Positions 32,894 to 42,068 are shown, counted from the first letter of the stretch. The stretch: DNA of 64,000 nucleotides from Pseudotamlana haliotis (GCF_008806375.1 NZ_WAAT01000004.1:165575-229574); one strand, 5' to 3'. A program made the numbers and translations. The notes: generated by a model not told the origin, from the sequence alone.

Positions 32894-34357
32894 ATGGAGA
32901 TTACCATTAAAGGAGATAAAGAGTTTGATGATATTCCATCATTAAAATCTAAAGCACTTCGCATCAACTTAAACGAAAATATTTACGGAACTTTTGCCGA
33001 AATTGGAGCTGGACAAGAAACTTGTCGACATTTCTTTAGGGCTGGAGGTGCATCAGGTACCATCGCCAAAGCCATGTCTGCTTACGATAAAGATTTTAGT
33101 GATGCCATCTATGGCGCTGAAGACGACGGCCGTTACGTAACTGAAGCCCGTTTACGTAAAATGCTAGCTCACGAAATGAGTTTGATGGAAAACAGGTTAA
33201 CCCGTGAAAAAAATCCGAATAAAATTTTCTTCACCTACGCCAATACCGTTGCTACCATTGACTTTGCAAAGCAATTTAAAGGACACGGTTGGGTAGGTAT
33301 AAAATATCAAGTTGAAGCTGGAGCTGAATACAACGAAATTATTTTACACCTTCGTTTTAAAGAAACAGACGCCAGATTACAACAAGAAACTTTAGGTATT
33401 CTAGGTACAAACTTAATTTATGGGGCATTCTATAAATATAATGAACCTAAAAAATTACTCCGCTACTTATACGACCATCTTGATAAAGACCGCTTAGAAA
33501 TTGATACGATAAACTTTTCAGGGCCTGTTTTTAAAGACGTGGATAACCGTTTAATGAGTTTGCAATTGGTTAAAAACGGTATGACCGATGCCGTAATGTT
33601 TGGCCCTGACGGCACAAACGTACTACCAGCAAAAATATTCTATAAGAAGAATATATTAGCCCTTCGCGGAAGTTTTAGACCAGTAACTAAAGTAAACATG
33701 GCCATGTATGAGAAATCATACGATATGTTTATTAAAGAAAATAAAGTTGATGTCAATAAAACAGTTGTTGTTTTTGAAATCACCTTATCAAATTTACGTG
33801 CTGAAGGTGAGATTGATGAGCAAGATTTTATAGATCGTGCAGACTTGTTATGCTCTATAGGACACTCGGTTATGATATCTAACTTCCAGGAATACTATAA
33901 AGTTGTTGAGTACTTCTCAAACTACACTAAAGCACGTATGGGACTTGCCATGGGAGTTAGTAATTTAGTAGATATTTTTGATGAAAAGTATTACCGACAT
34001 ATTAGTGGTGGTATTTTGGAAGCTTTCGGAAAACTTTTCTTTAAAGACTTGAAAGTATATCTTTATCCAATGCATGACCCTGAAACAGGTGAACTAATTA
34101 CTAGTGAAAACCTTAAAGTTTACCCAAGAATGAAAGAACTATATAAGTTCTTTAAATACAACGGAAAAGTAATTGACATTACCGATTACGATCCTAAAAT
34201 CATGAATATATTCTCTCGAGAAATTCTACAAATGATTTCAAACGGAGACCGTGGTTGGGAAGACATGGTGCCAGAAGGAACCGCAGAACTTATAAAGGAT
34301 TATCGCCTATTTGGTTACACCAGAAAACCTTTAACCTTAAACAGAAAAAGAAATTAA
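32894..34357 (+). CDS. conserved flavobacterial protein of unknown function (487 residues)
   Basis: The ATG at 32894 (MEITIKGDKEFDDIPSLKSK) gives 487 residues; an upstream TTG at 32843 lies inside the promoter. The protein looks cytosolic and globular, with no signal peptide or membrane segment. Distinct stretches are FAEIGAGQETCRHFFRAGG, KIFFTYANTVATIDFAKQF and GGILEAFGKLFFKDLKVYL. I see no P-loop, no HxGH nucleotidyltransferase motif and no beta-barrel features, so names such as adenylyltransferase or receptor would not be supported. A terminator follows. The strong promoter and core-genome setting suggest a housekeeping role. Confidence 0.8.
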   Translation: MEITIKGDKEFDDIPSLKSKALRINLNENIYGTFAEIGAGQETCRHFFRAGGASGTIAKAMSAYDKDFSDAIYGAEDDGRYVTEARLRKMLAHEMSLMENRLTREKNPNKIFFTYANTVATIDFAKQFKGHGWVGIKYQVEAGAEYNEIILHLRFKETDARLQQETLGILGTNLIYGAFYKYNEPKKLLRYLYDHLDKDRLEIDTINFSGPVFKDVDNRLMSLQLVKNGMTDAVMFGPDGTNVLPAKIFYKKNILALRGSFRPVTKVNMAMYEKSYDMFIKENKVDVNKTVVVFEITLSNLRAEGEIDEQDFIDRADLLCSIGHSVMISNFQEYYKVVEYFSNYTKARMGLAMGVSNLVDIFDEKYYRHISGGILEAFGKLFFKDLKVYLYPMHDPETGELITSENLKVYPRMKELYKFFKYNGKVIDITDYDPKIMNIFSREILQMISNGDRGWEDMVPEGTAELIKDYRLFGYTRKPLTLNRKRN

Positions 34358-34376
34358 GTTTTCAATAATAATTGAA

Positions 34377-34412
34377 AAAACGCCCGTAAAACTTAAGTTT
34401 TACGGGCGTTTT
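34377..34412. terminator. bidirectional rho-independent terminator
   Basis: Perfect arms AACGCCCGTAAAACTT and complement, A-run and T-run at the ends, between convergent genes (stops at 34357 and 34440). Confidence 0.92.
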
Positions 34413-34439
34413 TTATTCTATATTATCTGGTATTGATAA

Positions 34440-34892
34440 TTACTCTAATATTTGAGCGGCATGGTCTTTTGTTTTCACCTTATCAATTACTCGCTCTACA
34501 ACACCGTTTTCATCAATTAGAAATGTTTTTCTGTGAATACCGTCGTATTCTCTTCCCATAAACTTTTTTGGACCCCAAACTCCAAAAGCATTAATGACCG
34601 TTTTATCTTCATCTGCTAATAACGGAAATGGAAACTCATATTTAGTTTTAAAATTTGTTTGACGTTTTTCAGAATCAGCACTAACGCCTAGCAACTCATA
34701 ACCTTCCGCTTGAAGTGCTTCGTAGTTATCTCTTAAATTACACGCTTCGTTAGTACAACCTGGCGTACTTGCTTTAGGGTAGAAAAAAACAATAAGCTTT
34801 TTTCCTCTATAATCACTTAGTGAAACTGGATTTCCTTGTTCGTCTTTTGATGTGAAATCTGGAACCGATTCACCTTGTTTTAATGTCTGCAT
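34440..34892 (-). CDS. bcp: thioredoxin-dependent thiol peroxidase (bacterioferritin comigratory protein)
   Basis: Atypical 2-Cys peroxiredoxin that reduces hydroperoxides. The ATG at 34892 (MQTLKQGESVPDF) gives 150 residues and matches the family start; the frame reaches a TTG at 34916. The peroxidatic and resolving cysteines are both in STPGCTNEACNLRD. It is divergent from nth with only 35 bases between the start codons, so the promoters overlap. Confidence 0.93.
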   Translation of the reverse strand: MQTLKQGESVPDFTSKDEQGNPVSLSDYRGKKLIVFFYPKASTPGCTNEACNLRDNYEALQAEGYELLGVSADSEKRQTNFKTKYEFPFPLLADEDKTVINAFGVWGPKKFMGREYDGIHRKTFLIDENGVVERVIDKVKTKDHAAQILE

Positions 34893-34927
34893 AGTCTTAA
34901 CTTTGATTTTTAACAAAAATACAATTT

Positions 34928-35587
34928 ATGACTAAACAAGAAAAGGTTGCCTTTGTTATAAAAACCTTAAACGAACTTTATCCTGAAATTCCAATTCCTT
35001 TAGATCATAAAGACCCTTATACCTTATTAGTTGCCGTATTAATGTCGGCGCAAAGTACAGACGTTAGAGTAAACCAAATTACCCCACTATTATTTGAACG
35101 CGCTGATAACCCATATGATATGGTAAAATTATCGGTTGAAGAAATTCGAAAAATTATTAAACCAGTAGGCTTATCACCTATGAAAAGTAAAGGCATTCAC
35201 GGTTTATCACAAATTCTCATCGACAAACATAATGGAGAAGTCCCTAATAACCTTGAAGCTCTTGAAGAATTACCCGCTGTAGGTCATAAAACAGCGAGCG
35301 TAGTGATTTCACAAGCTTTTGGGGTTCCAGCATTTCCAGTAGATACACACATACACCGACTCATGTACCGATGGAATTTAACTAACGGAAAAAATGTAGT
35401 ACAGACCGAAAAAGATGCTAAACGATTATTTCCAAAAGAAATATGGAACGACCTTCATCTTCAAATTATTTGGTATGGCCGAGAATATTCGCCAGCAAGA
35501 GGTTGGAATTTAGAGAAAGATGTTATCACTAAAACCATTGGTAGACAAACAGTTTTAAAAGACTATTATAAACAAAAAAAGTCCTGA
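34928..35587 (+). CDS. nth: endonuclease III-like DNA glycosylase lacking the iron-sulfur cysteines
   Basis: A 219-residue base-excision repair glycosylase/AP lyase. The helix-hairpin-helix (LEELPAVGHKTASVVIS) holds the catalytic Lys of the GHKTA motif, and the catalytic Asp is in PVDTHIHRL. In E. coli Nth the C-terminus binds [4Fe-4S] with four cysteines; here the corresponding stretch (IWYGREYSPARGWNLEKD and after) has none. The stop codon lies inside the terminator hairpin that follows. Confidence 0.92.
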   Translation: MTKQEKVAFVIKTLNELYPEIPIPLDHKDPYTLLVAVLMSAQSTDVRVNQITPLLFERADNPYDMVKLSVEEIRKIIKPVGLSPMKSKGIHGLSQILIDKHNGEVPNNLEALEELPAVGHKTASVVISQAFGVPAFPVDTHIHRLMYRWNLTNGKNVVQTEKDAKRLFPKEIWNDLHLQIIWYGREYSPARGWNLEKDVITKTIGRQTVLKDYYKQKKS

Positions 35588-35607
35588 AATTAAAATTTCA
35601 GGACTTT
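35578..35607 (+). terminator. terminator overlapping the end of nth
   Basis: GTCCTGAAATT (35581) pairs with AATTTCAGGAC (ends 35604), flanked by A-run and TTTC. The nth stop codon (35585-35587) is inside the left arm. It can also end transcription from the minus-strand small gene. Confidence 0.85.
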
Positions 35608-35614
35608 CGAAAAC

Positions 35615-35761
35615 TTAATTTAGAAGCGCTTCAAACTTCATTTTATTACAATCAATAACACTTAAAGCCTTTGAGTAACTGAGAAGAAATTTGACCGTCT
35701 CTTCTTTCGGTTCAAGATCATTCATCTTGTTAATAGATTTTTCAGAGTAAATTTTTGCCAT
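35615..35761 (-). CDS. 48-residue small protein downstream of the ECF sigma gene
   Basis: An open frame of 48 residues starting MAKIYSEKSINKMNDLEPK and ending KMKFEALLN. It is 53 bases downstream of the sigma-factor gene on the same strand and is followed by a hairpin, so it probably shares the transcript. The composition (charged helix, then LLSYSKAL, no hydrophobic segment) looks like a real small soluble protein. I do not recognise a characterised family. Confidence 0.65.
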   Translation of the reverse strand: MAKIYSEKSINKMNDLEPKEETVKFLLSYSKALSVIDCNKMKFEALLN

Positions 35762-35814
35762 GTCTTATTTTTAACGGTTGCAATAAGATAACGGCCTAAA
35801 AACTAAATTATTGT

Positions 35815-36399
35815 CTAGTTGGTTAAAACAATATTATGCTTATCTATAATTTTACGTAAATTAATTAAAGCATATCGCATTCTCCCTAATGCTGTATTGA
35901 TGCTCACCCCTGTTTTATCAGATATTTCCTTGAAGCTCATATCGTTATAAATACGCATTAATAACACCTCTTTTTGATCTTCAGGAAGTTTTTCAACTAA
36001 ACGTCTTACATCACTTTCAACCTGTTCTTTAATGATTGTTTTTTCAGCATTTAAGCTACTATCACTTAAAACAGAAAAAATACTAAACTCACCAGAATTA
36101 TCAAATTTTGGCATTCTATTGCTTTTTCTAAAGTAATCAATCACCAAGTTATGAGAAATACGCATTACCCATGGTAAAAACTTGCCTTCTTCATTATAAG
36201 CGCCACGTTTTAGGGTGCGTATCACTTTGATAAAAGTGTCCTGAAAAATATCTTCAGCAACATCCCTGTCATAAACTTTAGAATAAATAAAACTATAGAT
36301 TTTTTGTTTGTGCCTAATAATAAGAGTTTCTAAGGCAGCTTCATTGCCATTTATATAGTTGCTAACCAAGGTTGCATCTGTAACAAGTTCGTTTTGCAT
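35815..36399 (-). CDS. RNA polymerase sigma factor, ECF type
   Basis: A 194-residue sigma-70 family factor. Region 2 covers about 25-95 (RHKQKIYSFIYSKVYDRDVAEDIFQDTF through LPWVMRISHNLVIDYFRK) and region 4 about 130-185 (LPEDQKEVLLMRIYNDMSFKEISDKTG). No anti-sigma gene is adjacent; a 48-residue protein follows. Members of this particular form with no anti-sigma partner are common in flavobacteria and may be constitutively used. The regulon is unknown. Confidence 0.9.
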   Translation of the reverse strand: MQNELVTDATLVSNYINGNEAALETLIIRHKQKIYSFIYSKVYDRDVAEDIFQDTFIKVIRTLKRGAYNEEGKFLPWVMRISHNLVIDYFRKSNRMPKFDNSGEFSIFSVLSDSSLNAEKTIIKEQVESDVRRLVEKLPEDQKEVLLMRIYNDMSFKEISDKTGVSINTALGRMRYALINLRKIIDKHNIVLTN

Positions 36400-36610
36400 A
36401 TCAATTACTTTTTCATACAGCTAGTTAAACTTTGCTGTCTGTGGTTAAAATGTTTAGAAAGTAATGTTATGCTATAGGCTATCTTGTTTTAAAAAATGAT
36501 AAATAATTCCACCAAATATAACAACATTAAATCCGAATATAAAAATAAACACACCCTTTTTTATTAATTTAAGCTCAAATAATTCACTTTTTAGGTACAA
36601 TTACTTGTAG

Positions 36611-36618
36611 TATCTTTG
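36611..36618 (+). promoter_or_regulatory. -7 element of uvrA
   Basis: TATCTTTG, TAnnTTTG type. The TTG at 36616, where the uvrA frame opens, is part of this box and cannot be the start; the ATG at 36643 is. Confidence 0.65.
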
Positions 36619-36642
36619 CACGATTATCTCCTTAATAAGCAT

Positions 36643-39426
36643 ATGAAATCTAGCATAGACAACGTAAATCCTAAAGAAAACATCATCATTAAAGGGGCGC
36701 AATTGCACAACTTAAAAAATATTGATGTTGTCATCCCTCGAAATAAATTAGTAGTCATAACTGGTTTGTCTGGTTCCGGAAAGTCTAGCTTAGCTTTTGA
36801 CACGCTATATGCAGAAGGTCAAAGGCGCTATGTTGAGAGCTTATCTAGTTATGCGCGTCAGTTTTTAGGGCGATTAAACAAACCGAAGGTTGAATACATT
36901 AAAGGTATTGCCCCAGCCATCGCTATTGAACAAAAGGTAAACTCAACCAATCCAAGGTCTACGGTTGGAACAACCACCGAGATTTTCGACTATTTAAAAC
37001 TATTATTCGCTCGAATTGGAAGAACCTACTCGCCTATTTCTGGCTTAGAAGTCAAAAAAGACACCGTAACTGATGTTATTAACCACATAAAAACATTTCC
37101 TGAACGCGAAAAGCTACTTCTGCTCGCTCCTATTATTTTAGAAGAAGGCAGAACTATGGAAGACAAGCTTAAAACGCTTAATCAGCAAGGTTATGCCCGA
37201 ATTAAAGTAAATGACGAGGTACTTCGAATTGATGAAGTTGAAAACACTTCAGAAAAAGACAAAATTCTTTTAGTGGTAGACCGCGTTATTAAAAAAGACA
37301 AAGAAGATTTTTACAACCGCCTAGCAGACGCCATTCAAACAGCATTTTTTGAAGGCAAAGGATCCTGCTATATTGAAACTCTTAGTGATAACAAAAAAAG
37401 ACCGTTTAGCAACAAGTTTGAATTAGATGGTATGAGTTTCTTAGAACCTAACGTACACTTGTTTAGCTTCAATAACCCATATGGTGCTTGCCCTAAATGC
37501 GAAGGTTATGGTGATATTATTGGCATTGATGAAGATTTGGTCATTCCAAACACAGGGCTTTCAGTTTACGAAAGCGCAATTTTTCCTTGGCGAGGAGACA
37601 GCATGAGTTGGTATAAAGACCAGCTCGTGAATCATTCACATAAATTCGACTTCCCGATTCACAAACCATATTTTGAGCTATCAGCAGCCCAAAAACAACT
37701 TATTTGGACCGGTAATCAATATTTTGAAGGTTTAAATTCGTTTTTTTCTGAATTAGAAGCCAAAGCTTATAAAATTCAAAATCGTGTCTTGCTTTCGCGT
37801 TACCGCGGAAAAACAAAATGTAAAGCCTGTGACGGGAAGCGATTACGACCTGAAGCTAACTATGTAAAGGTTGCTGAGGCTACGATTTCAGATTTAGTAG
37901 AATTGCCCTTAGACAAACTTGCCATTTTCTTTAAAGAACTCAAATTAAACGATTACGATTTTAAAATCGCCAAAAGACTTCTTAAAGAAATCAATAACAG
38001 ACTCAGCTTTTTAACTAATGTTGGCCTCGACTACCTTACTCTAAACAGAAAGTCAAACACCTTATCTGGTGGTGAAAGTCAAAGAATCAACTTAGCCACT
38101 TCGTTGGGAAGTAGTTTAGTGGGTTCTATGTATATTTTAGATGAACCTAGTATTGGATTACACCCTAAAGACACAGAGAAACTAATCGTAGTTCTAAAAG
38201 CCTTACGCGACTTAGGTAATACGGTTATTGTGGTTGAGCATGATGAAGACATCATGAAAGCGTCTGATACTATCATAGATATCGGACCAGAAGCAGGTAC
38301 ACTTGGCGGCCATGTCGTTGCCGAAGGAGATTTCAAAGCGATTTTAAAATCAGATTCGCTTACTGCTAAATATCTCAATGGTGATCTAAATATTGAAGTA
38401 CCTAAAATTCGAAGAACTTCAAAGTATTATATAGATATTTTAGGGGCTCGTGAAAACAACTTAAAAAATATTGATGTACGTTTCCCCTTAGGTATGCTTA
38501 CCGTAATTACAGGTGTTTCTGGAAGTGGAAAAAGTACTCTAGTTAAGAAAATACTTTTTCCAGCTATACAGAAAAAATTAACCGATTTCAGTGATAAGGC
38601 TGGTCAATTTTCAGCTTTAGAAGGCAATTTTAATAACATCAATAATATTGAGTTTGTTGACCAAAACCCTATCGGAAGGTCATCGCGTTCAAACCCTGTA
38701 ACCTATATTAAGGCTTACGACGATATTAGAAACCTATACGCAAAACAAAAACTAAGCGGCATTCGGAACTACAAAGCAAAACACTTTTCATTTAACGTAG
38801 ATGGCGGACGCTGTGAAACTTGTAAAGGTGAAGGTGAAGTAACCATTGAAATGCAATTCATGGCCGACGTACACCTAGAATGTGAAACTTGCAAAGGCAA
38901 ACGCTTTAAAAAAGAAGTTTTAGAAGTGACTTTCGGTGGAAAAAATATTGATGATATTTTAAACTTAACCATTGACGATGCCATTACTTTTTTTGATGCC
39001 AATGAACAATCAAAAATTAAAAACAAATTACAACCACTACAAGACGTTGGTCTCGGCTATGTGACTTTAGGACAAAGCTCTTCTACTCTTTCTGGTGGAG
39101 AAGCGCAACGTATTAAACTAGCTTCGTTTTTAGGCAAAGGAAACACCAAAGAAAAGACACTTTTTATTTTTGATGAACCCACTACGGGCCTTCATTTTCA
39201 TGATATTCAGAAGCTTTTAAAGTCTTTTAATGCTTTAATTGAAAAAGGGCATTCTATTATTGTAGTCGAACACAATATTGATTTAATTAAATGTGCCGAT
39301 TTTATTATTGATTTAGGTCCAAATGGCGGTGAAAACGGCGGAAACCTTGTAGCCACAGGTACCCCGGAAGAAATTAGTAAAAATAAAGATTCTGAAATAG
39401 GTAAATATCTAGAAGACAAGTTGTAA
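36643..39426 (+). CDS. uvrA: excinuclease ABC subunit A
   Basis: A 927-residue DNA damage sensor of nucleotide excision repair, a dimeric ABC ATPase that loads UvrB. Walker A motifs GLSGSGKSS (about residue 41) and GVSGSGKST (about 624), ABC signatures LSGGESQRI and LSGGEAQRIKLA, and zinc-binding CxxC pairs (CPKCEGYGD with CKACDGKRL; CETCKGEG with CETCKGKR) are all present. Start at 36643 is fixed by the -7 box just upstream. It is monocistronic. No LexA-type dyad is recognised. Confidence 0.96.
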   Translation: MKSSIDNVNPKENIIIKGAQLHNLKNIDVVIPRNKLVVITGLSGSGKSSLAFDTLYAEGQRRYVESLSSYARQFLGRLNKPKVEYIKGIAPAIAIEQKVNSTNPRSTVGTTTEIFDYLKLLFARIGRTYSPISGLEVKKDTVTDVINHIKTFPEREKLLLLAPIILEEGRTMEDKLKTLNQQGYARIKVNDEVLRIDEVENTSEKDKILLVVDRVIKKDKEDFYNRLADAIQTAFFEGKGSCYIETLSDNKKRPFSNKFELDGMSFLEPNVHLFSFNNPYGACPKCEGYGDIIGIDEDLVIPNTGLSVYESAIFPWRGDSMSWYKDQLVNHSHKFDFPIHKPYFELSAAQKQLIWTGNQYFEGLNSFFSELEAKAYKIQNRVLLSRYRGKTKCKACDGKRLRPEANYVKVAEATISDLVELPLDKLAIFFKELKLNDYDFKIAKRLLKEINNRLSFLTNVGLDYLTLNRKSNTLSGGESQRINLATSLGSSLVGSMYILDEPSIGLHPKDTEKLIVVLKALRDLGNTVIVVEHDEDIMKASDTIIDIGPEAGTLGGHVVAEGDFKAILKSDSLTAKYLNGDLNIEVPKIRRTSKYYIDILGARENNLKNIDVRFPLGMLTVITGVSGSGKSTLVKKILFPAIQKKLTDFSDKAGQFSALEGNFNNINNIEFVDQNPIGRSSRSNPVTYIKAYDDIRNLYAKQKLSGIRNYKAKHFSFNVDGGRCETCKGEGEVTIEMQFMADVHLECETCKGKRFKKEVLEVTFGGKNIDDILNLTIDDAITFFDANEQSKIKNKLQPLQDVGLGYVTLGQSSSTLSGGEAQRIKLASFLGKGNTKEKTLFIFDEPTTGLHFHDIQKLLKSFNALIEKGHSIIVVEHNIDLIKCADFIIDLGPNGGENGGNLVATGTPEEISKNKDSEIGKYLEDKL

Positions 39427-39545
39427 AACAACAAATTCATAACTGGTGCCTTATATAAAAGACCTCAATAGGCTTTTGAAATAAAAAATGCACTTATAGG
39501 AGAAGTTCAAATACCTAAGTTTTATCCAGAATAGAAATCACAAAA

Positions 39546-40643
39546 CTAATAGAAAAGAAAAGCAAAAGCACTAAGTGTCGCAACTGTTATTGGAATAACT
39601 ATAGACAAAAAAACAAAGCTCACTATGAAGGTTTTAACAATAGTCAGAAACCATGATTGTTTATAAAAATTCTTTATAGCAAATACGAGATAAAGAAACA
39701 TCAAAAAGAAACAAATCCATTCAATCCAAATAGAGACATTGAAAAAGAAATACACCAAGAGCATCAAACCAAGCACCATGAAAATAAACGAAAAGTAGTA
39801 AAAACTAAAAACGAGATATTCTGCATACAATCCTCGTTTATAGTAGAGTGACTTTAAAATCAAAGCAAAAATGGGCAGCAAAAAGAACATTGCAAATGGA
39901 ATAGCATCATAAAACGCCTGTAAAACGCGACCTCCTTTTCTTGTCTCGTAAAATCGTAAAGCCTGAGTGTAAAATCGTTTTTCAATATACCCAGGATCAT
40001 CACTCATACCCATATGAATTAAAATAGCTTCTTTTGGCGCTTTTACACTTATCATAGAATCCAGCAACTTTACATCAAAATCGATACTAAGTATACCATT
40101 GTGCTTAGTTTTATCAGAATCCAACATTTTGGACAAGCGCTTTTCCGAAAAATTAGCTATAACATGCAGCTCCTTTTCTCTTTCTCCTTTTGCAGCTTCT
40201 TCTGTGGGATCAATTAAGAATTCATTTATAACAAATCGAGATTCCATAGAATCTAAAGCTTTCTCAGGTTTAACATATTTCGATATATCAGAAACCGGGA
40301 TAGTTTTCTCAAATTCATCATCTAAATATTTTACCTGTTCATTTTGCACAAATGAAAACAAAAAGAAAAACACAACAGTTACAAATAAATACATTTGCGC
40401 TGGATGCAAATACATTAAACGTTTCCCTTCGTTGAATTTAATAGCTAAATAGCCTGGTTTAAACAACAAAGGAAAAAAGCTCTTATAAAAACGTGCATCA
40501 AAAGAAAAATAATTATGAATAGTATTATAAAATAACACTTTAACCGTTAAAACCACTTTAGCTTGTTGACCACAGTGCGGACAAAATTTAAAGGAGGATT
40601 TAAACCATTTCTCGCAATTTTTACAAATTTCTTTCTTCTTCAT
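39546..40643 (-). CDS. DUF3667 membrane protein with N-terminal zinc ribbon
   Basis: A 365-residue inner-membrane protein. The N-terminus has a zinc ribbon with Cys7, Cys10, Cys21 and Cys24 (CKNC...CPHC); this is followed by a hydrophobic segment near residues 80-100, a long polar, probably extracytoplasmic part (about 105-235) and four to five membrane segments towards the C-terminus. DUF3667 proteins are frequent in Bacteroidota and have no established function. It stands alone. Confidence 0.82.
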   Translation of the reverse strand: MKKKEICKNCEKWFKSSFKFCPHCGQQAKVVLTVKVLFYNTIHNYFSFDARFYKSFFPLLFKPGYLAIKFNEGKRLMYLHPAQMYLFVTVVFFFLFSFVQNEQVKYLDDEFEKTIPVSDISKYVKPEKALDSMESRFVINEFLIDPTEEAAKGEREKELHVIANFSEKRLSKMLDSDKTKHNGILSIDFDVKLLDSMISVKAPKEAILIHMGMSDDPGYIEKRFYTQALRFYETRKGGRVLQAFYDAIPFAMFFLLPIFALILKSLYYKRGLYAEYLVFSFYYFSFIFMVLGLMLLVYFFFNVSIWIEWICFFLMFLYLVFAIKNFYKQSWFLTIVKTFIVSFVFLSIVIPITVATLSAFAFLFY

Positions 40644-40794
40644 TGAATCTAATTAGGAAGCCTAAAATACGCTTTTTTCAGCACTAATCAATCAATACAA
40701 ACTTATACAGAACCTTGATTTTTGCATATCAAACACAACAACCTGTAACTGCAACATACTCAAATACAGTTGATTAACACAAAAAAGATTTTTT

Positions 40795-40810
40795 TGGCAC
40801 GCTGTTTGTT
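40795..40810 (+). promoter_or_regulatory. sigma-54 (RpoN)-type promoter
   Basis: TGGCACG, four bases, TTGTT. This fits the -24/-12 consensus TGGCACG-N4-TTGCW with one change (T for C in the -12 box) and correct spacing. The ATG at 40844 lies about 34 bases downstream. No TAnnTTTG box is seen in the same stretch. Confidence 0.6.
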
Positions 40811-40843
40811 TATCTCCAACTGTTCACCTTAAAATTTACAACT

Positions 40844-41965
40844 ATGAAAGAAACTACAAGATTAAACAAGAAGTCATCAAAATGGAGTCGTACTAATAAT
40901 AAAACTGTTCTGTTATTACTATGCTTAGGTTTAACCCTGTTTTCAAGTAATTTGTTCGCCTATGAAACTAATTCATCTTCTACAACAAACTATAATGTTA
41001 ACGGGAAATCTTTCATTTTGGTAGAGAATAATATTGAGTTTTCAATATTTAGTGATGGCCAATTTGACTTTAACATACTTAGAAACAATAGCGCAGTAAG
41101 TGTATTGATAAACACAGGAAACACAAGCATTAGCTTTAATTCTGGATACAACTACAACAGTTATGTACAATATGACGAGTATGGCGCAATAATTCAAATT
41201 GAAAACACCCCAATTTACTATGATCCATATGGTCGTATTACACAAGTTGGAAATATTAATGTTTTTTATAACAATTTCGGAAACATAGCCCGTATAGGTG
41301 GTTTAAATGTGTTTTACAACGCTAATAACTACTTCGCATATACATCTGGATATATCAATATCTACAATAGAGGGTATATCTACCGCCCATGGCACAGATA
41401 TTACCGCGTTCCTCGTCCAAACTACTGTGTGGTTTACACGAGACCTTACAGAACACATTACCGTCCTGTCAGATACAACTACGTAAGGCCTTTTGTTAAT
41501 AACAGCAGACCGAGAACTTCTATAGCTACAAGGCGAGGAAATCAAATAAAGAGAAACCGCAACTACGCTACAGTATATAGAAGCTCTAAAAATGTAACAA
41601 CAAGAAGAAATGTAGCAAAAAATTCGAATAATAGAAATTATAAAAATCGTAAAAACAACACTTACAAAAACAATAAAGCTACAGCTAACAATAGTCGATC
41701 AGTAAATAGCAGAAATACAAAAAACAAAACAATTAGAAATAAAACGGTAACAAAAAATCCAAATAATAAAAATTCGCGTATATCATATACAAACGTAAAT
41801 AAGACTAGAAACAGTCAAAAGGTAAATCAGGTAAAAAATAACCAGAGAACATCAAGAAAACCGACTGTTTCAAACTCAAGAGATCGCAATTCACAAAGAA
41901 CTGCTCAAAATCAAACGAGTAGATCTAACAATAATACAAGATCGTCAAGCAGAACACGATCTTAA
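40844..41965 (+). CDS. secreted Tyr/Asn-repeat protein with basic Asn/Arg/Ser-rich tail
   Basis: A 373-residue protein with a signal peptide (hydrophobic stretch about residues 22-42, cleavage near LFAYE). The middle (about 100-175) has several copies of a repeat of about 20 residues of the type YDxYGxIxQIxNxxIxY. From about residue 225 the chain is low in complexity, dominated by Asn, Arg, Lys, Thr and Ser, and very basic. It has a sigma-54-type promoter and its own terminator. I do not recognise a characterised family; the tail could bind polyanions at the cell surface. Confidence 0.75.
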   Translation: MKETTRLNKKSSKWSRTNNKTVLLLLCLGLTLFSSNLFAYETNSSSTTNYNVNGKSFILVENNIEFSIFSDGQFDFNILRNNSAVSVLINTGNTSISFNSGYNYNSYVQYDEYGAIIQIENTPIYYDPYGRITQVGNINVFYNNFGNIARIGGLNVFYNANNYFAYTSGYINIYNRGYIYRPWHRYYRVPRPNYCVVYTRPYRTHYRPVRYNYVRPFVNNSRPRTSIATRRGNQIKRNRNYATVYRSSKNVTTRRNVAKNSNNRNYKNRKNNTYKNNKATANNSRSVNSRNTKNKTIRNKTVTKNPNNKNSRISYTNVNKTRNSQKVNQVKNNQRTSRKPTVSNSRDRNSQRTAQNQTSRSNNNTRSSSRTRS

Positions 41966-41995
41966 AATTTTTTTTTGGTTGGTTAGTATTGAAAT

Positions 41996-42030
41996 CCCCG
42001 CACATGTATCTTAACATGGTGGGGCTTTCT
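41996..42030 (+). terminator. rho-independent terminator
   Basis: CCCCGCACATG (41996-42006) pairs with CATGGTGGGG (42015-42024) with one bulge, followed by a T/C-rich run. It ends the Asn/Arg-rich protein transcript. Confidence 0.8.
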
Positions 42031-42068
42031 TTTTCATATACCAATTTAATTGTATTAAAAACTTCAGC

